Origin: Chelatococcus sp.
Lineage (GTDB): Bacteria; Pseudomonadota; Alphaproteobacteria; Rhizobiales; Beijerinckiaceae
Direction of reading: 5' to 3'
NCBI GenBank assembly: GCA_003248805.1
Contig: QFQY01000073.1
Span: 1-19,203, forward strand
Length of the DNA: 19,203 nt
Shown here: positions 7,007-13,479 of the stretch, one piece after another
Position numbering within the stretch: the first letter of the stretch is position 1
How the letters are laid out: each line of letters starts with the position of its first letter
Translations under genes and position numbers: made by a program
Notes under the pieces: model-generated
Database searches by the model: none
What the model was told of the DNA's origin: nothing
The model's input: the letters and a program-made list of their open reading frames with translations, nothing else

Positions 7007-8020
7007 TCAGCCGATCCGCGGCCGCGCGTCGGCCGTCGCCTTCAGCACGTCGAGCGTCATCACCTCCGAGAGCTTCGGCGTCCGCTTGGTGAACTGGCCG
7101 AGCGAGGCGTAGAGGTCGATCTGTTGTTGCCAGACGGCCGCGTCCATCGTGCCCCAGCCTTCTGCCTTGGTCTGCGGGCCGAAGGAGAAGGACAGCATCA
7201 CGTCGAGCGCCTCGCGCTCGTCGGCCGCGATCAGGTTCGGATATTCCTTCACAAGGAGCGCGACGGCCTGGTCGCGGTTGGCATGGGCGTAGGCCCAGCC
7301 CTTGGCCGAGGCGCGCAGATATTTGGCGATCAGGTCGCCCTTGGTCTTCAACGTTTCGGCCGTGGCGTAATAAGGCAATGCGTACAGCTTCACGCCGGCA
7401 TCCCAGAGCGACAGGGCGACCTTGTCGGGCCCCAGCACCTTGAGCGCCGTGGAATTGGTCTGCCAGCCGGTGACGACATCGACCTGGCCGGTCAGCAGCG
7501 GCGCCATGTCCGCGCCGATCGGGATGATCGTGACATCCTTCTCGGGGATCTTGTTCTGCGCCAGCAGCGCGCGCAGCAGGATGATGCCGGTGGACTGGAT
7601 GCCCACCTTCTTGCCGATGAAATCCTTCGGCTCGCGCACAGGCTTCTTCGCCAGCGAATAGAAGGCATAGGGATGCCTCTGGCAGCCGGCCGCGAAGCAG
7701 ACCACCGGCAAGTCCTGCGAGGCGGCCAGCATCAGCGACGGGCTCGACGACACCTGGCCGACCTCGAAGCGCCCGCTGGCGACGACGGCGACGCCATCGA
7801 CATTCGGCCCGCCAGGCTGGATGCGCATGTCGATGCCCTCGGCCTCGTAATAGCCGAGCGCCTTGGCGCAGATCTCGCCGATCTGGTTGCCGCCGGCGAT
7901 CCAGCCGAGCTGCATGTTCAAGACCGTCTTGCCCTGGGCACCGGCCTCGAACGAGATCAACGGTCCGGACATCGCTGCGGTGGCGGCGGAGGTAAGAAAT
8001 CTGCGTCGGCTGATCGACAT
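7007..8020 (-). CDS. NMT1/THI5-like ABC substrate-binding protein, Tat signal
   Basis: A 337-residue periplasmic binding protein. The N-terminus MSISRRRFLTSAATAAMSGP carries a twin-arginine motif (SRRRFL, residues 4-9) and a cleavage region near AGAQG (about 26-30), so it is likely exported folded by the Tat route. The mature part resembles NMT1/THI5 and SsuA-like proteins (LGWIAGGNQIGEICAKALGYY, KDFIGKKVGIQS). An ATG 18 bases upstream (8038) is also in frame; 8020 is preferred because AAGGGGA lies about 8 bases before it. It is the first gene of cluster A and defines the imported ligand, possibly an aromatic, pyrimidine-like or sulphonated acid; the sequence does not decide. Confidence 0.92.
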   Translation of the reverse strand: MSISRRRFLTSAATAAMSGPLISFEAGAQGKTVLNMQLGWIAGGNQIGEICAKALGYYEAEGIDMRIQPGGPNVDGVAVVASGRFEVGQVSSSPSLMLAASQDLPVVCFAAGCQRHPYAFYSLAKKPVREPKDFIGKKVGIQSTGIILLRALLAQNKIPEKDVTIIPIGADMAPLLTGQVDVVTGWQTNSTALKVLGPDKVALSLWDAGVKLYALPYYATAETLKTKGDLIAKYLRASAKGWAYAHANRDQAVALLVKEYPNLIAADEREALDVMLSFSFGPQTKAEGWGTMDAAVWQQQIDLYASLGQFTKRTPKLSEVMTLDVLKATADARPRIG

Positions 8021-8084
8021 GGTGACGGTCCCCTTCATGACGCTTCGAGGCGTCTTGAAGGCGATTAGATCACCGCCAGGCGTA

Positions 8085-8103
8085 CTCAGATATAAGAATA
8101 TTT
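8085..8103 (-). promoter_or_regulatory. AT-rich patch, possible promoter region of cluster A
   Basis: Between the deaminase stop and the binding-protein start (8021-8164) one short AT-rich patch stands out from high-GC surroundings. Read on the minus strand it is GAAATATTCTTATATCTGAG, containing ATAT-TCTT-ATAT, an interrupted dyad with T-N11-A character of the sort LysR proteins use. It lies about 65-85 bases before the preferred start. No clean -35/-10 pair at ideal spacing could be picked. Confidence 0.35.
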
Positions 8104-8130
8104 CGTCCGAAGCGTTGCCGTAATGAGATC

Positions 8131-8146
8131 ATGCCCAATCGGGCAT
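8131..8146. promoter_or_regulatory. Perfect 6-bp inverted repeat, possible operator or hairpin
   Basis: ATGCCC and GGGCAT are perfectly complementary around AATC. It lies 18 bp after the deaminase stop and about 110 bp before the binding-protein start on the minus strand. It might be a short 3' hairpin of the deaminase transcript (no T-run follows) or a regulator site upstream of cluster A. The two cannot be separated by eye. Confidence 0.35.
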
Positions 8147-8164
8147 CAGCTGCCTTGCGGATGC

Positions 8165-8605
8165 TCATCCGGCCGTCACCCTATCCGGCAGCGAGACTTG
8201 TCGCACCTCCACGCCGCCCTCCTCCAGTATGACGCTCGACCGTCGGAAGGCATGCCCCCAGACGGGGTCTTCGAAGGCTGGAGCCGGCGTCTCGACGCAT
8301 GTGATGCCGGCATCGACGATCGCCCGCGCGCAATCGATGCAAGGGAAGAAGGTGGTCGCCAGCCGCGCACCTGCCGTGGCATGGCCTTGCCGCGCCGCGG
8401 CGAAGATGGCGTGGCGCTCCGCATGCTCCATCCATACGAAGCGCCCGTCGCCCTCGTGTCGTTCAGGAAGGTCCCGCACCCCGGAAGGGAAGGTGTTGCA
8501 GGCCGTGATGACGGTTCCGTCCTTGAGCCGCAGGCAGGCGCCGACCTGCCGCACCTGGTTAGGACTTTGCACGGCGACTTCGAGGGCCAGCAGCATGTCC
8601 GTCAT
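8165..8605 (-). CDS. CMP/dCMP-type zinc-dependent deaminase
   Basis: A 146-residue cytidine/deoxycytidylate deaminase-fold protein. The zinc-binding and proton-shuttle motif is H61-A-E63 (WMEHAERHA) and the cysteine pair is P88-C89-x2-C92 (FFPCIDCARAI), both intact. Family members deaminate amino groups on pyrimidine or similar rings; dCMP deaminase-like proteins of this size have varied substrates. The start at 8605 (MTDMLLALEVA) is preferred because GAGG precedes it; an ATG at 8632 without a ribosome-binding site is the alternative. It lies upstream of cluster A on the same strand, about 145 bp away, so it may be co-transcribed, but a separate housekeeping-like role is equally possible. Confidence 0.87.
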   Translation of the reverse strand: MTDMLLALEVAVQSPNQVRQVGACLRLKDGTVITACNTFPSGVRDLPERHEGDGRFVWMEHAERHAIFAAARQGHATAGARLATTFFPCIDCARAIVDAGITCVETPAPAFEDPVWGHAFRRSSVILEEGGVEVRQVSLPDRVTAG

Positions 8606-9134
8606 CTGGGCGCCTCGTGAGGTGGAGAGCATGTTCGGCCGAGCGGGATTCGCAAGCGGCCGGGTTCATGATCCCAGCGAGTTGCCCGCGGGAAAAGAGC
8701 GGATTGCCGCGCCCTCACAGATATCCAGTTCGCCGGCACCTCGATGCGGATCATGGCGAAGTCATCGCAACGTCGCCATGTTCGCCAAGAGCTTGTTGTA
8801 GCGCCTTCCCGGGCTGGCCATTCGCTCGCTGGAATATGGGCCGTGTCGGTTTGGTGCGGCAGCCTTGGACCCCTCGCTCGATCACCAATGCAGGCTGCCT
8901 GAGATCGACTTGATCGAGTTTGCTCAGGGCTGAAGCCCTGACGCTCGTCCGGGCAAGATGCGCCAATAGCGGACCTCAGCGCCCTTGCGGGAAGCAGACG
9001 TTGGGCGCAGACAAAGCGAGGAGCGCGCGTTTGGTCCCGCTTCCCTTCTGTTGCCCGCCCGACTATCCCCGCATCCATATCGAAGCGCCCGTCGAAATCG
9101 CGCGGATTGAGATCTGCTAGGTTCGACGCGTGGA
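8606..9134. other. Gene-free stretch of about 530 bp
   Basis: Open frames exist across this interval on both strands, but none shows a recognisable family, ribosome-binding site or the codon pattern of the neighbouring genes, and base composition looks somewhat less GC-rich. It separates the deaminase from the flavin-reductase 3' end. The only strong structure is a hairpin at 8924-8941. It may be the promoter region of the deaminase plus decayed or repeat-derived sequence. Confidence 0.5.
8924..8941. repeat. Perfect 8-bp stem hairpin in the gene-free stretch
   Basis: TCAGGGCT and AGCCCTGA are perfectly complementary around GA, equivalent to a CAGGGC/GCCCTG stem with a TGAA loop. It lies about 200 bp beyond the flavin reductase stop on the minus strand. 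No T-run follows on either strand, so it is not a standard intrinsic terminator; an extragenic palindrome is possible. Confidence 0.5.
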
Positions 9135-9833
9135 TCAGAGCCGACGGTTGGCTGCCTTTGGATCGGCGGCGAAGGTCGCGACAGACATTGTCGGCAGGTC
9201 GAAATAGTCGCGCGTCGTCGCATAGCCGTGGCCGCCCATGCGGCCGATCGCATCGAGCGCGGCGGGATCGACATGGAGATTGCCGGGGTCGATCGTATCG
9301 GCGCGGAAATGCGCATAGACGACCTCGCCCAGAATGATCTCGCGCGAATTCCCGATGCCGAGCGTCGTATGATGGCGGCATTCGAAGGCGGCGGGGGCCT
9401 GACCGATCCAGGGACAGGGCACCTTCACGCCCGGCATCGCGGTCAGCCCCGCCTTGGCCAGTTCGTCGACGCCGGGCTCAAAGGGGGTGGCGCAGATGTT
9501 CATGCCCTCGACCAGCGCATCGGAGACGATGTTGACCGTGAAGGCCAATGTCTCGCGCACGTTGCGTCCGGTGTCCTTTTGGCCGCCGGACGGGCGATAC
9601 TCGACGCCAAGCGCCAGGATCGCCGGATCGGCCGAGAGGCAGTTGAAGAAGGAGAAGGGCGCGGCGTTGACGACGCCCTGGCTATCCATAGTGGTGACGA
9701 GCGCAATCGGGCGCGGCACGACGGCGCCGATCAAGAGTTTGTAGCGCTCGCGCGGCGTCAGCGCCGCAAAGTCGAAGGTCACGGTCTCGGCGGCCGCCAC
9801 GGCCTGCCGGGGCGGATGTGCTGGCTTAGTCAC
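9135..9833 (-). CDS. Flavin reductase-like domain protein (FMN-binding)
   Basis: A 232-residue protein of the flavin reductase-like (DIM6/NTAB, RutF/HpaC-related) split-barrel family. The FMN-binding core is YKLLIGAVVPRPIALVTT (31-48) followed by NAAPFSFFNCLSADPAIL (56-73) and KDTGRNVRETLAFTVN (86-101). The GTG start at 9833 overlaps the gntR stop (GTGA), so the pair is translationally coupled. Members either reduce flavin for a partner monooxygenase or act as small FMN oxidoreductases. No monooxygenase is present in the window, so its partner, if any, is elsewhere. It is likely controlled by the linked GntR regulator. Confidence 0.9.
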   Translation of the reverse strand: MTKPAHPPRQAVAAAETVTFDFAALTPRERYKLLIGAVVPRPIALVTTMDSQGVVNAAPFSFFNCLSADPAILALGVEYRPSGGQKDTGRNVRETLAFTVNIVSDALVEGMNICATPFEPGVDELAKAGLTAMPGVKVPCPWIGQAPAAFECRHHTTLGIGNSREIILGEVVYAHFRADTIDPGNLHVDPAALDAIGRMGGHGYATTRDYFDLPTMSVATFAADPKAANRRL

Positions 9834-10537
9834 GACAGGGTCAGTCCTTCGCTCAGGGCATAGGGCGCGAGTACCTCGCGGATGTCGCGTTCGGCGCGCG
9901 GCGTCAGCAGCGCGCGCGTCACCACGGCTTGTAAATGGTGGTCCATCAGCTGCGTGGCGCGCGCGGCGTCTCCCGCGCGCAAGGCCTCGATCAGCTGGCG
10001 GTGCTCGGACACGGCGCATTCGGAGGAGTGCGGCCGCCCATAGATCGCCAGGATCAGTGAGCAGCGCGATGAGACCTCCTGGACATAGCGCAAGAGCAGC
10101 GCATTGCCGGTCATCTCGGCGAGGCGGATGTGGAATTCGCCCGCCAGCCTGATCGATTCCGGGCCGTCGCGCCCCAGCGCGCTCTCCTCCTGGCAGACAT
10201 GGTCCTCAAGCTCGGCAGCCTGCGCCGCAGTCAGACGGCCGCTGAGGCTCTCGGCGACCTGACGCTCGAGCCCGCGCCTGACGTCGAAGACGTCGCGCGC
10301 CTCCTCCAGGGTCGGATAGGCGACAGAAGCGCCGCGATTGGGCTTGAGCTCGACCAATCCCTCGACGGCGAGGCGACCGAAGGCCTCCCGCACGAGGGTG
10401 CGACTGACACCGAGCTGCTCGCCGATCGAATCCTCCGGCAGCTTCATGCCGGGCTTCAACGCCTGCTCGATGATGGCGCGGCGCAGCGCCCTGTAGACCG
10501 ATTGCGCTCGCAATCCCGGCGTCCGCGGTTCGCTCAT
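9830..10537 (-). CDS. GntR-family regulator, FCD (FadR-like) subfamily
   Basis: A protein of about 235 residues (240 if the ATG at 10552 is used). The N-terminal winged helix is complete: YRALRRAIIEQALKPGMKL, then LGVSRTLVREAFGRLAVEGL and PNRGASVA, about residues 10-75. The all-helical FCD effector domain follows with candidate metal-binding histidines in EFHIRLAEM, EHRQLIEALR and MDHHLQ. The inner start at 10537 is chosen because GGAG lies 9 bases before it. It is divergent from the ABC/amidohydrolase operon and precedes the flavin reductase. A strong inverted repeat lies in the divergent region, so it probably represses both sides until a ligand binds. Confidence 0.92.
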   Translation of the reverse strand: MSEPRTPGLRAQSVYRALRRAIIEQALKPGMKLPEDSIGEQLGVSRTLVREAFGRLAVEGLVELKPNRGASVAYPTLEEARDVFDVRRGLERQVAESLSGRLTAAQAAELEDHVCQEESALGRDGPESIRLAGEFHIRLAEMTGNALLLRYVQEVSSRCSLILAIYGRPHSSECAVSEHRQLIEALRAGDAARATQLMDHHLQAVVTRALLTPRAERDIREVLAPYALSEGLTLS

Positions 10538-10627
10538 CGGCCCCGTCTCCATGCTGCTGCGGCCGCTCCCGCGACCCGTCCCGGCGCAGTCAATGTCACG
10601 GGTTCAGGCTCCACTCCAGTTTTCCGC

Positions 10628-10656
10628 TTGTCACCATAAATCGCATACAATACGAT
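10628..10656 (+). promoter_or_regulatory. Candidate sigma-70 promoter of cluster B
   Basis: TTGTCA (10628-10633) is followed after exactly 17 bases by TACGAT (10651-10656). These match the -35 and -10 consensus in 5 of 6 and 4 of 6 positions. It would give a leader of roughly 140 bases before the ATG at 10800. The -10 lies inside the 29-bp inverted repeat, which suits repression by a bound regulator. Confidence 0.45.
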
Positions 10657-10671
10657 TATCGTATCGTATGC
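10643..10671. promoter_or_regulatory. 29-bp near-perfect inverted repeat, likely GntR operator
   Basis: The left arm GCATACAATACGAT and right arm ATCGTATCGTATGC are complementary in 13 of 14 positions around a single T. It stands in an AT-rich island between the divergent gntR and cluster B genes, about 105 bp from the gntR start and 128 bp from the binding-protein start. Long symmetric sites in such positions are typical of autoregulating GntR proteins. No other DNA-binding protein is encoded nearby on this side, so the GntR protein is the natural candidate. Confidence 0.7.
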
Positions 10672-10799
10672 AAGATTGATCATTTTTCGCACACGATATG
10701 CCGCGTTGCGCGCCATTCTGCGTGGAATTGCGGCAATGGCAGGCAGTCCGAGAGCGCCGATGCCGCTGCTCCGGATCCAGGCAAAGGGGAGTAGGCGCG

Positions 10800-12404
10800 A
10801 TGACGAAGGCTGGCCTGACACGTAAAAACTGGATGCTGGCGGCGGTTGCCGCGCTTGCGCTGAGCGGCGCCGGGGGCGTCCCCGGCATGGCCAGCGCCAA
10901 GACTCTGAAATGGGGCGCCGCCCGCGAAATCGCCTCGCTCGACCCCTACTCCTATGGCGACACCTTCACGCTGTCGGTGCTGAACCATGTCTATGAGGGG
11001 CTGGTGCGCTACACCGGCGATCTCAAGATCGAGCCGGCTCTTGCCGAGAGCTGGGAGACTGTCTCGCCGACGGTCTGGCGCTTCAAGCTGCGCCAGGGCG
11101 TAAAGTTCCACAACGGCAACCCGTTCACCGCCGACGACGTCATCGCCTCGCTAGAGCGCGTGACGCATCCTGATTCGCCGCTGAAGGGCAATCTGCCGGC
11201 CTACAAGTCGTCGCGGAAGATCGACGCCTCGACGGTCGAGATCGAGGTCAACGGCCCCTATCCGCTGCTGCTCAACGACCTGACCAACATCTTCATCTTC
11301 AACAAGCCCTGGCTCGAGGCCAACAACGCGCTGCTGCCGACCGATTCCGGAAAGGGCGTGAAGGGCTATGCCACCGACAATACCAACGGGACTGGGCCGT
11401 TCGTTGTCGAGAGCCGCCGCGCCGATTCCAAGACCGTCTATGTCAAGAACCCGAACTGGTGGGACAAGCCGCAGCACAACATCGATGTGATCGAGTTCAT
11501 GCCGATCGCGTCGGCCTCTACTCGGGTCGCGGCGCTGCTGTCGGGCGAGATCGACTTCACCAACGTCGCCCCGCTGCAGGACCTGCCGCGACTGGCAGCC
11601 TCGCCCGACGTCAAGGTCCTGCAGACCAACGAGCTGCGCACGGTCATCTTCGCCTTCAATCTCAAGGACGCGCTGTTCGAGAGCGACGTGAAGGATAAAA
11701 ACCCGCTCAAGGACATCCGCATCCGCGAGGCGCTCTACCGCGCCATCGACATAGACGCGGTGCAGAAGCGCGCCATGCGCGGCCTCTCGCGCAACACCGG
11801 CGCGCTGATCGCTCCTGCCATTCCGGGCTACGAGCCCTCGCAGGATGTGCGCCTGCCCTTCGATCTTGACGGCGCCAAGAAGCTTCTGGCCGCCGCCGGC
11901 TATCCCAACGGCTTTAACTTCCAGATGAACTGCCAGAGTGACGGCCTCGTCAACGAGGAGGAGTTCTGCCAGGCGGTCGCCTCGATGTGGTCGCGGGCCG
12001 GCTTCAAGCCCAATCTCAGCCTCGGACCGCGCAGCCAGCAGACTCCCAAGCGCGTCAAGGGCGAGTTCGACGTGATCTCCTTCGGCTGGGCCAACGAGCC
12101 GATGATCGACGCCTACTCGATCCTGATCCAGGTGATGCGGTCGAAGAGCGGCTCGGGCGGCGTGTTCAACTGGGGCAACTGGGGCGATCCCCGGATCGAC
12201 GCGCTGATAGACAAGGCCGGCGTGGAGCTCGACACGCCCAAGCGCATCGCGATGATGCAGGAGGCGCTCAAAATCGCCAAGGCCGAGCACCTCTTCATCC
12301 CGATGCACCAGCAGCCGATGGCCTGGGCGATGCGCAGCAGCGTCGCGCAGACGGTCCAGGCTTCGGACAACAAACCGAGGCTGTGGCTGACGACGCTGAA
12401 CTGA
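10800..12404 (+). CDS. ABC peptide/nickel-type substrate-binding protein (SBP_bac_5)
   Basis: A 534-residue periplasmic binding protein of the DppA/OppA family (usual length about 500-540). A Sec signal peptide is evident: basic MTKAGLTRKN, a hydrophobic stretch to about 25, and cleavage near MASA-K at 33-34. Family hallmarks include AREIASLDPYSYGD, VYEGLVRYTGDLKIEPALAESW and WRFKLRQGVKFHNG-PFTADDV. A strong AGGGGAG ribosome-binding site precedes the ATG; an upstream in-frame ATG at 10698 has none. This family also binds non-peptide ligands, and the two amidohydrolases in the operon suggest an amide or N-heterocycle here. Confidence 0.94.
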   Translation: MTKAGLTRKNWMLAAVAALALSGAGGVPGMASAKTLKWGAAREIASLDPYSYGDTFTLSVLNHVYEGLVRYTGDLKIEPALAESWETVSPTVWRFKLRQGVKFHNGNPFTADDVIASLERVTHPDSPLKGNLPAYKSSRKIDASTVEIEVNGPYPLLLNDLTNIFIFNKPWLEANNALLPTDSGKGVKGYATDNTNGTGPFVVESRRADSKTVYVKNPNWWDKPQHNIDVIEFMPIASASTRVAALLSGEIDFTNVAPLQDLPRLAASPDVKVLQTNELRTVIFAFNLKDALFESDVKDKNPLKDIRIREALYRAIDIDAVQKRAMRGLSRNTGALIAPAIPGYEPSQDVRLPFDLDGAKKLLAAAGYPNGFNFQMNCQSDGLVNEEEFCQAVASMWSRAGFKPNLSLGPRSQQTPKRVKGEFDVISFGWANEPMIDAYSILIQVMRSKSGSGGVFNWGNWGDPRIDALIDKAGVELDTPKRIAMMQEALKIAKAEHLFIPMHQQPMAWAMRSSVAQTVQASDNKPRLWLTTLN

Positions 12405-12413
12405 ATCGGCAAC

Positions 12414-12449
12414 TGGCCCGGGACGCGCCGTGGGGGCGATCCCGGGCCA
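12414..12449. repeat. 10-bp perfect stem in the gap between binding protein and permease genes
   Basis: TGGCCCGGGA (12414-12423) and TCCCGGGCCA (12440-12449) are perfectly complementary around a 16-base loop that can partly pair itself. It starts 9 bp after the binding-protein stop and ends 37 bp before the permease start. With no T-run it is unlikely to end transcription fully. Such intercistronic hairpins often protect the upstream message, allowing more binding protein than permease to be made. Confidence 0.6.
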
Positions 12450-12486
12450 TTGTCACGGTCCGCGCAATCCTCTGGAAGGAATGATA

Positions 12487-13479
12487 ATGCCGGCCTTCCT
12501 GCTCAAGCGGCTCATAAACGCGGCCGGCGTCATGCTTGCGGTCGCGTTCATCGCCTTCCTGATTTTCCGCTTCGTCGGAGATCCGGTGGAGCTGATGCTC
12601 AACGAGCAGGCAAGTCAGGCGCAGCGCGACGAACTGCGGGTCCGACTTGGCCTCGATAAGGGCTTCGTCCTGCAATTCGCGACCTTCGTCGGCAATGCGG
12701 TGCGCGGCGATTTCGGTATTTCCTACCGCAATCAGCAGGAGGTGTTCACGCTGATCGCGGAGCGCTTCCCGGCAACCTTCGAGCTCGTTCTGGTCGCGAC
12801 CTTCCTGTCGCTGGCCGTCGGCATCCCGCTCGGGGTCTACACCGCGATCGCGCGCGACAGCCTGCTCGCCAAGGCGCTGCAGTTCGTCTCGGTGCTCGGC
12901 GTCTCGCTGCCGAGCTTCGCGCTCGGCATCCTGTTCATCCTGACCTTCTCGGTGACGCTGCAATGGCTGCCGGCCTTCGGGCGCGGCGAGACCGTGCAAC
13001 TCGGCTGGTGGAGCACGGGCTTCTTGACGCCGTCGGGACGCAGGGCGCTGATCCTGCCAGGGGTCACGTTGTCGCTGTTCCAGATCACGCTGGTGATGCG
13101 CCTCGTGCGCGCCGAGATGCTGGAGACGATGCGCACCGACTTCATCCGCTTTGCCCGGGCCCGCGGCCTGACCACGCGCGCGGTCAACTTCCACCACGGC
13201 CTGCGCAACTGCCTGATGCCGGTGATCACCGTGACGGGGCTCCAGATCGGCAATTTGATCGCCTTCGCGCTCGTCACCGAGACGGTGTTCCAGTGGCCCG
13301 GCATGGGGCTGCTCTTCGTCCAGGCGGTCACCTTCGTCGATATCCCGGTTATGGCGGCCTATCTGATCGTCGTCTCCTTCATCTTCGTCTCGCTCAACAC
13401 CCTCGTCGACCTGACCTATGCATGGGTCGATCCGCGCCTGCGCGAGGATGCGATCGCCGGAGGCGCCAATGCCCGTTGA
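12487..13479 (+). CDS. ABC permease, DppB/OppB-like
   Basis: A 330-residue inner-membrane subunit. It begins MPAFLLKRLINAAGVMLAVAF, the usual first membrane helix of DppB-type permeases, followed by the periplasmic LGLDKGF-FGISYRN region and about five further membrane segments. The EAA loop for ATPase docking is at about 207-243 (RAEMLETMRTDFIRFARARG). An in-frame ATG at 12481 exists, but AAGGA lies directly against it; 12487 gives proper spacing. It ends 11 bases inside the next permease gene. It pairs with that permease to form the heterodimeric channel. Confidence 0.94.
   Translation: MPAFLLKRLINAAGVMLAVAFIAFLIFRFVGDPVELMLNEQASQAQRDELRVRLGLDKGFVLQFATFVGNAVRGDFGISYRNQQEVFTLIAERFPATFELVLVATFLSLAVGIPLGVYTAIARDSLLAKALQFVSVLGVSLPSFALGILFILTFSVTLQWLPAFGRGETVQLGWWSTGFLTPSGRRALILPGVTLSLFQITLVMRLVRAEMLETMRTDFIRFARARGLTTRAVNFHHGLRNCLMPVITVTGLQIGNLIAFALVTETVFQWPGMGLLFVQAVTFVDIPVMAAYLIVVSFIFVSLNTLVDLTYAWVDPRLREDAIAGGANAR

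Noticed and set aside
8602..9381. Minus-strand frame of about 260 codons spanning the gene-free stretch and the flavin reductase 3' end
   Set aside because: It overlaps two well-supported genes, lacks a ribosome-binding site and shows no recognisable motif.
11151..12308. Long minus-strand open frame opposite the peptide-binding protein gene
   Set aside because: The peptide has low-complexity shadow composition, and the plus frame is a full-length SBP_bac_5 protein with signal peptide.
12414..12449. Intrinsic terminator after the binding-protein gene
   Set aside because: The stem is strong but is not followed by a T-run, and the downstream permease has no evident promoter of its own.
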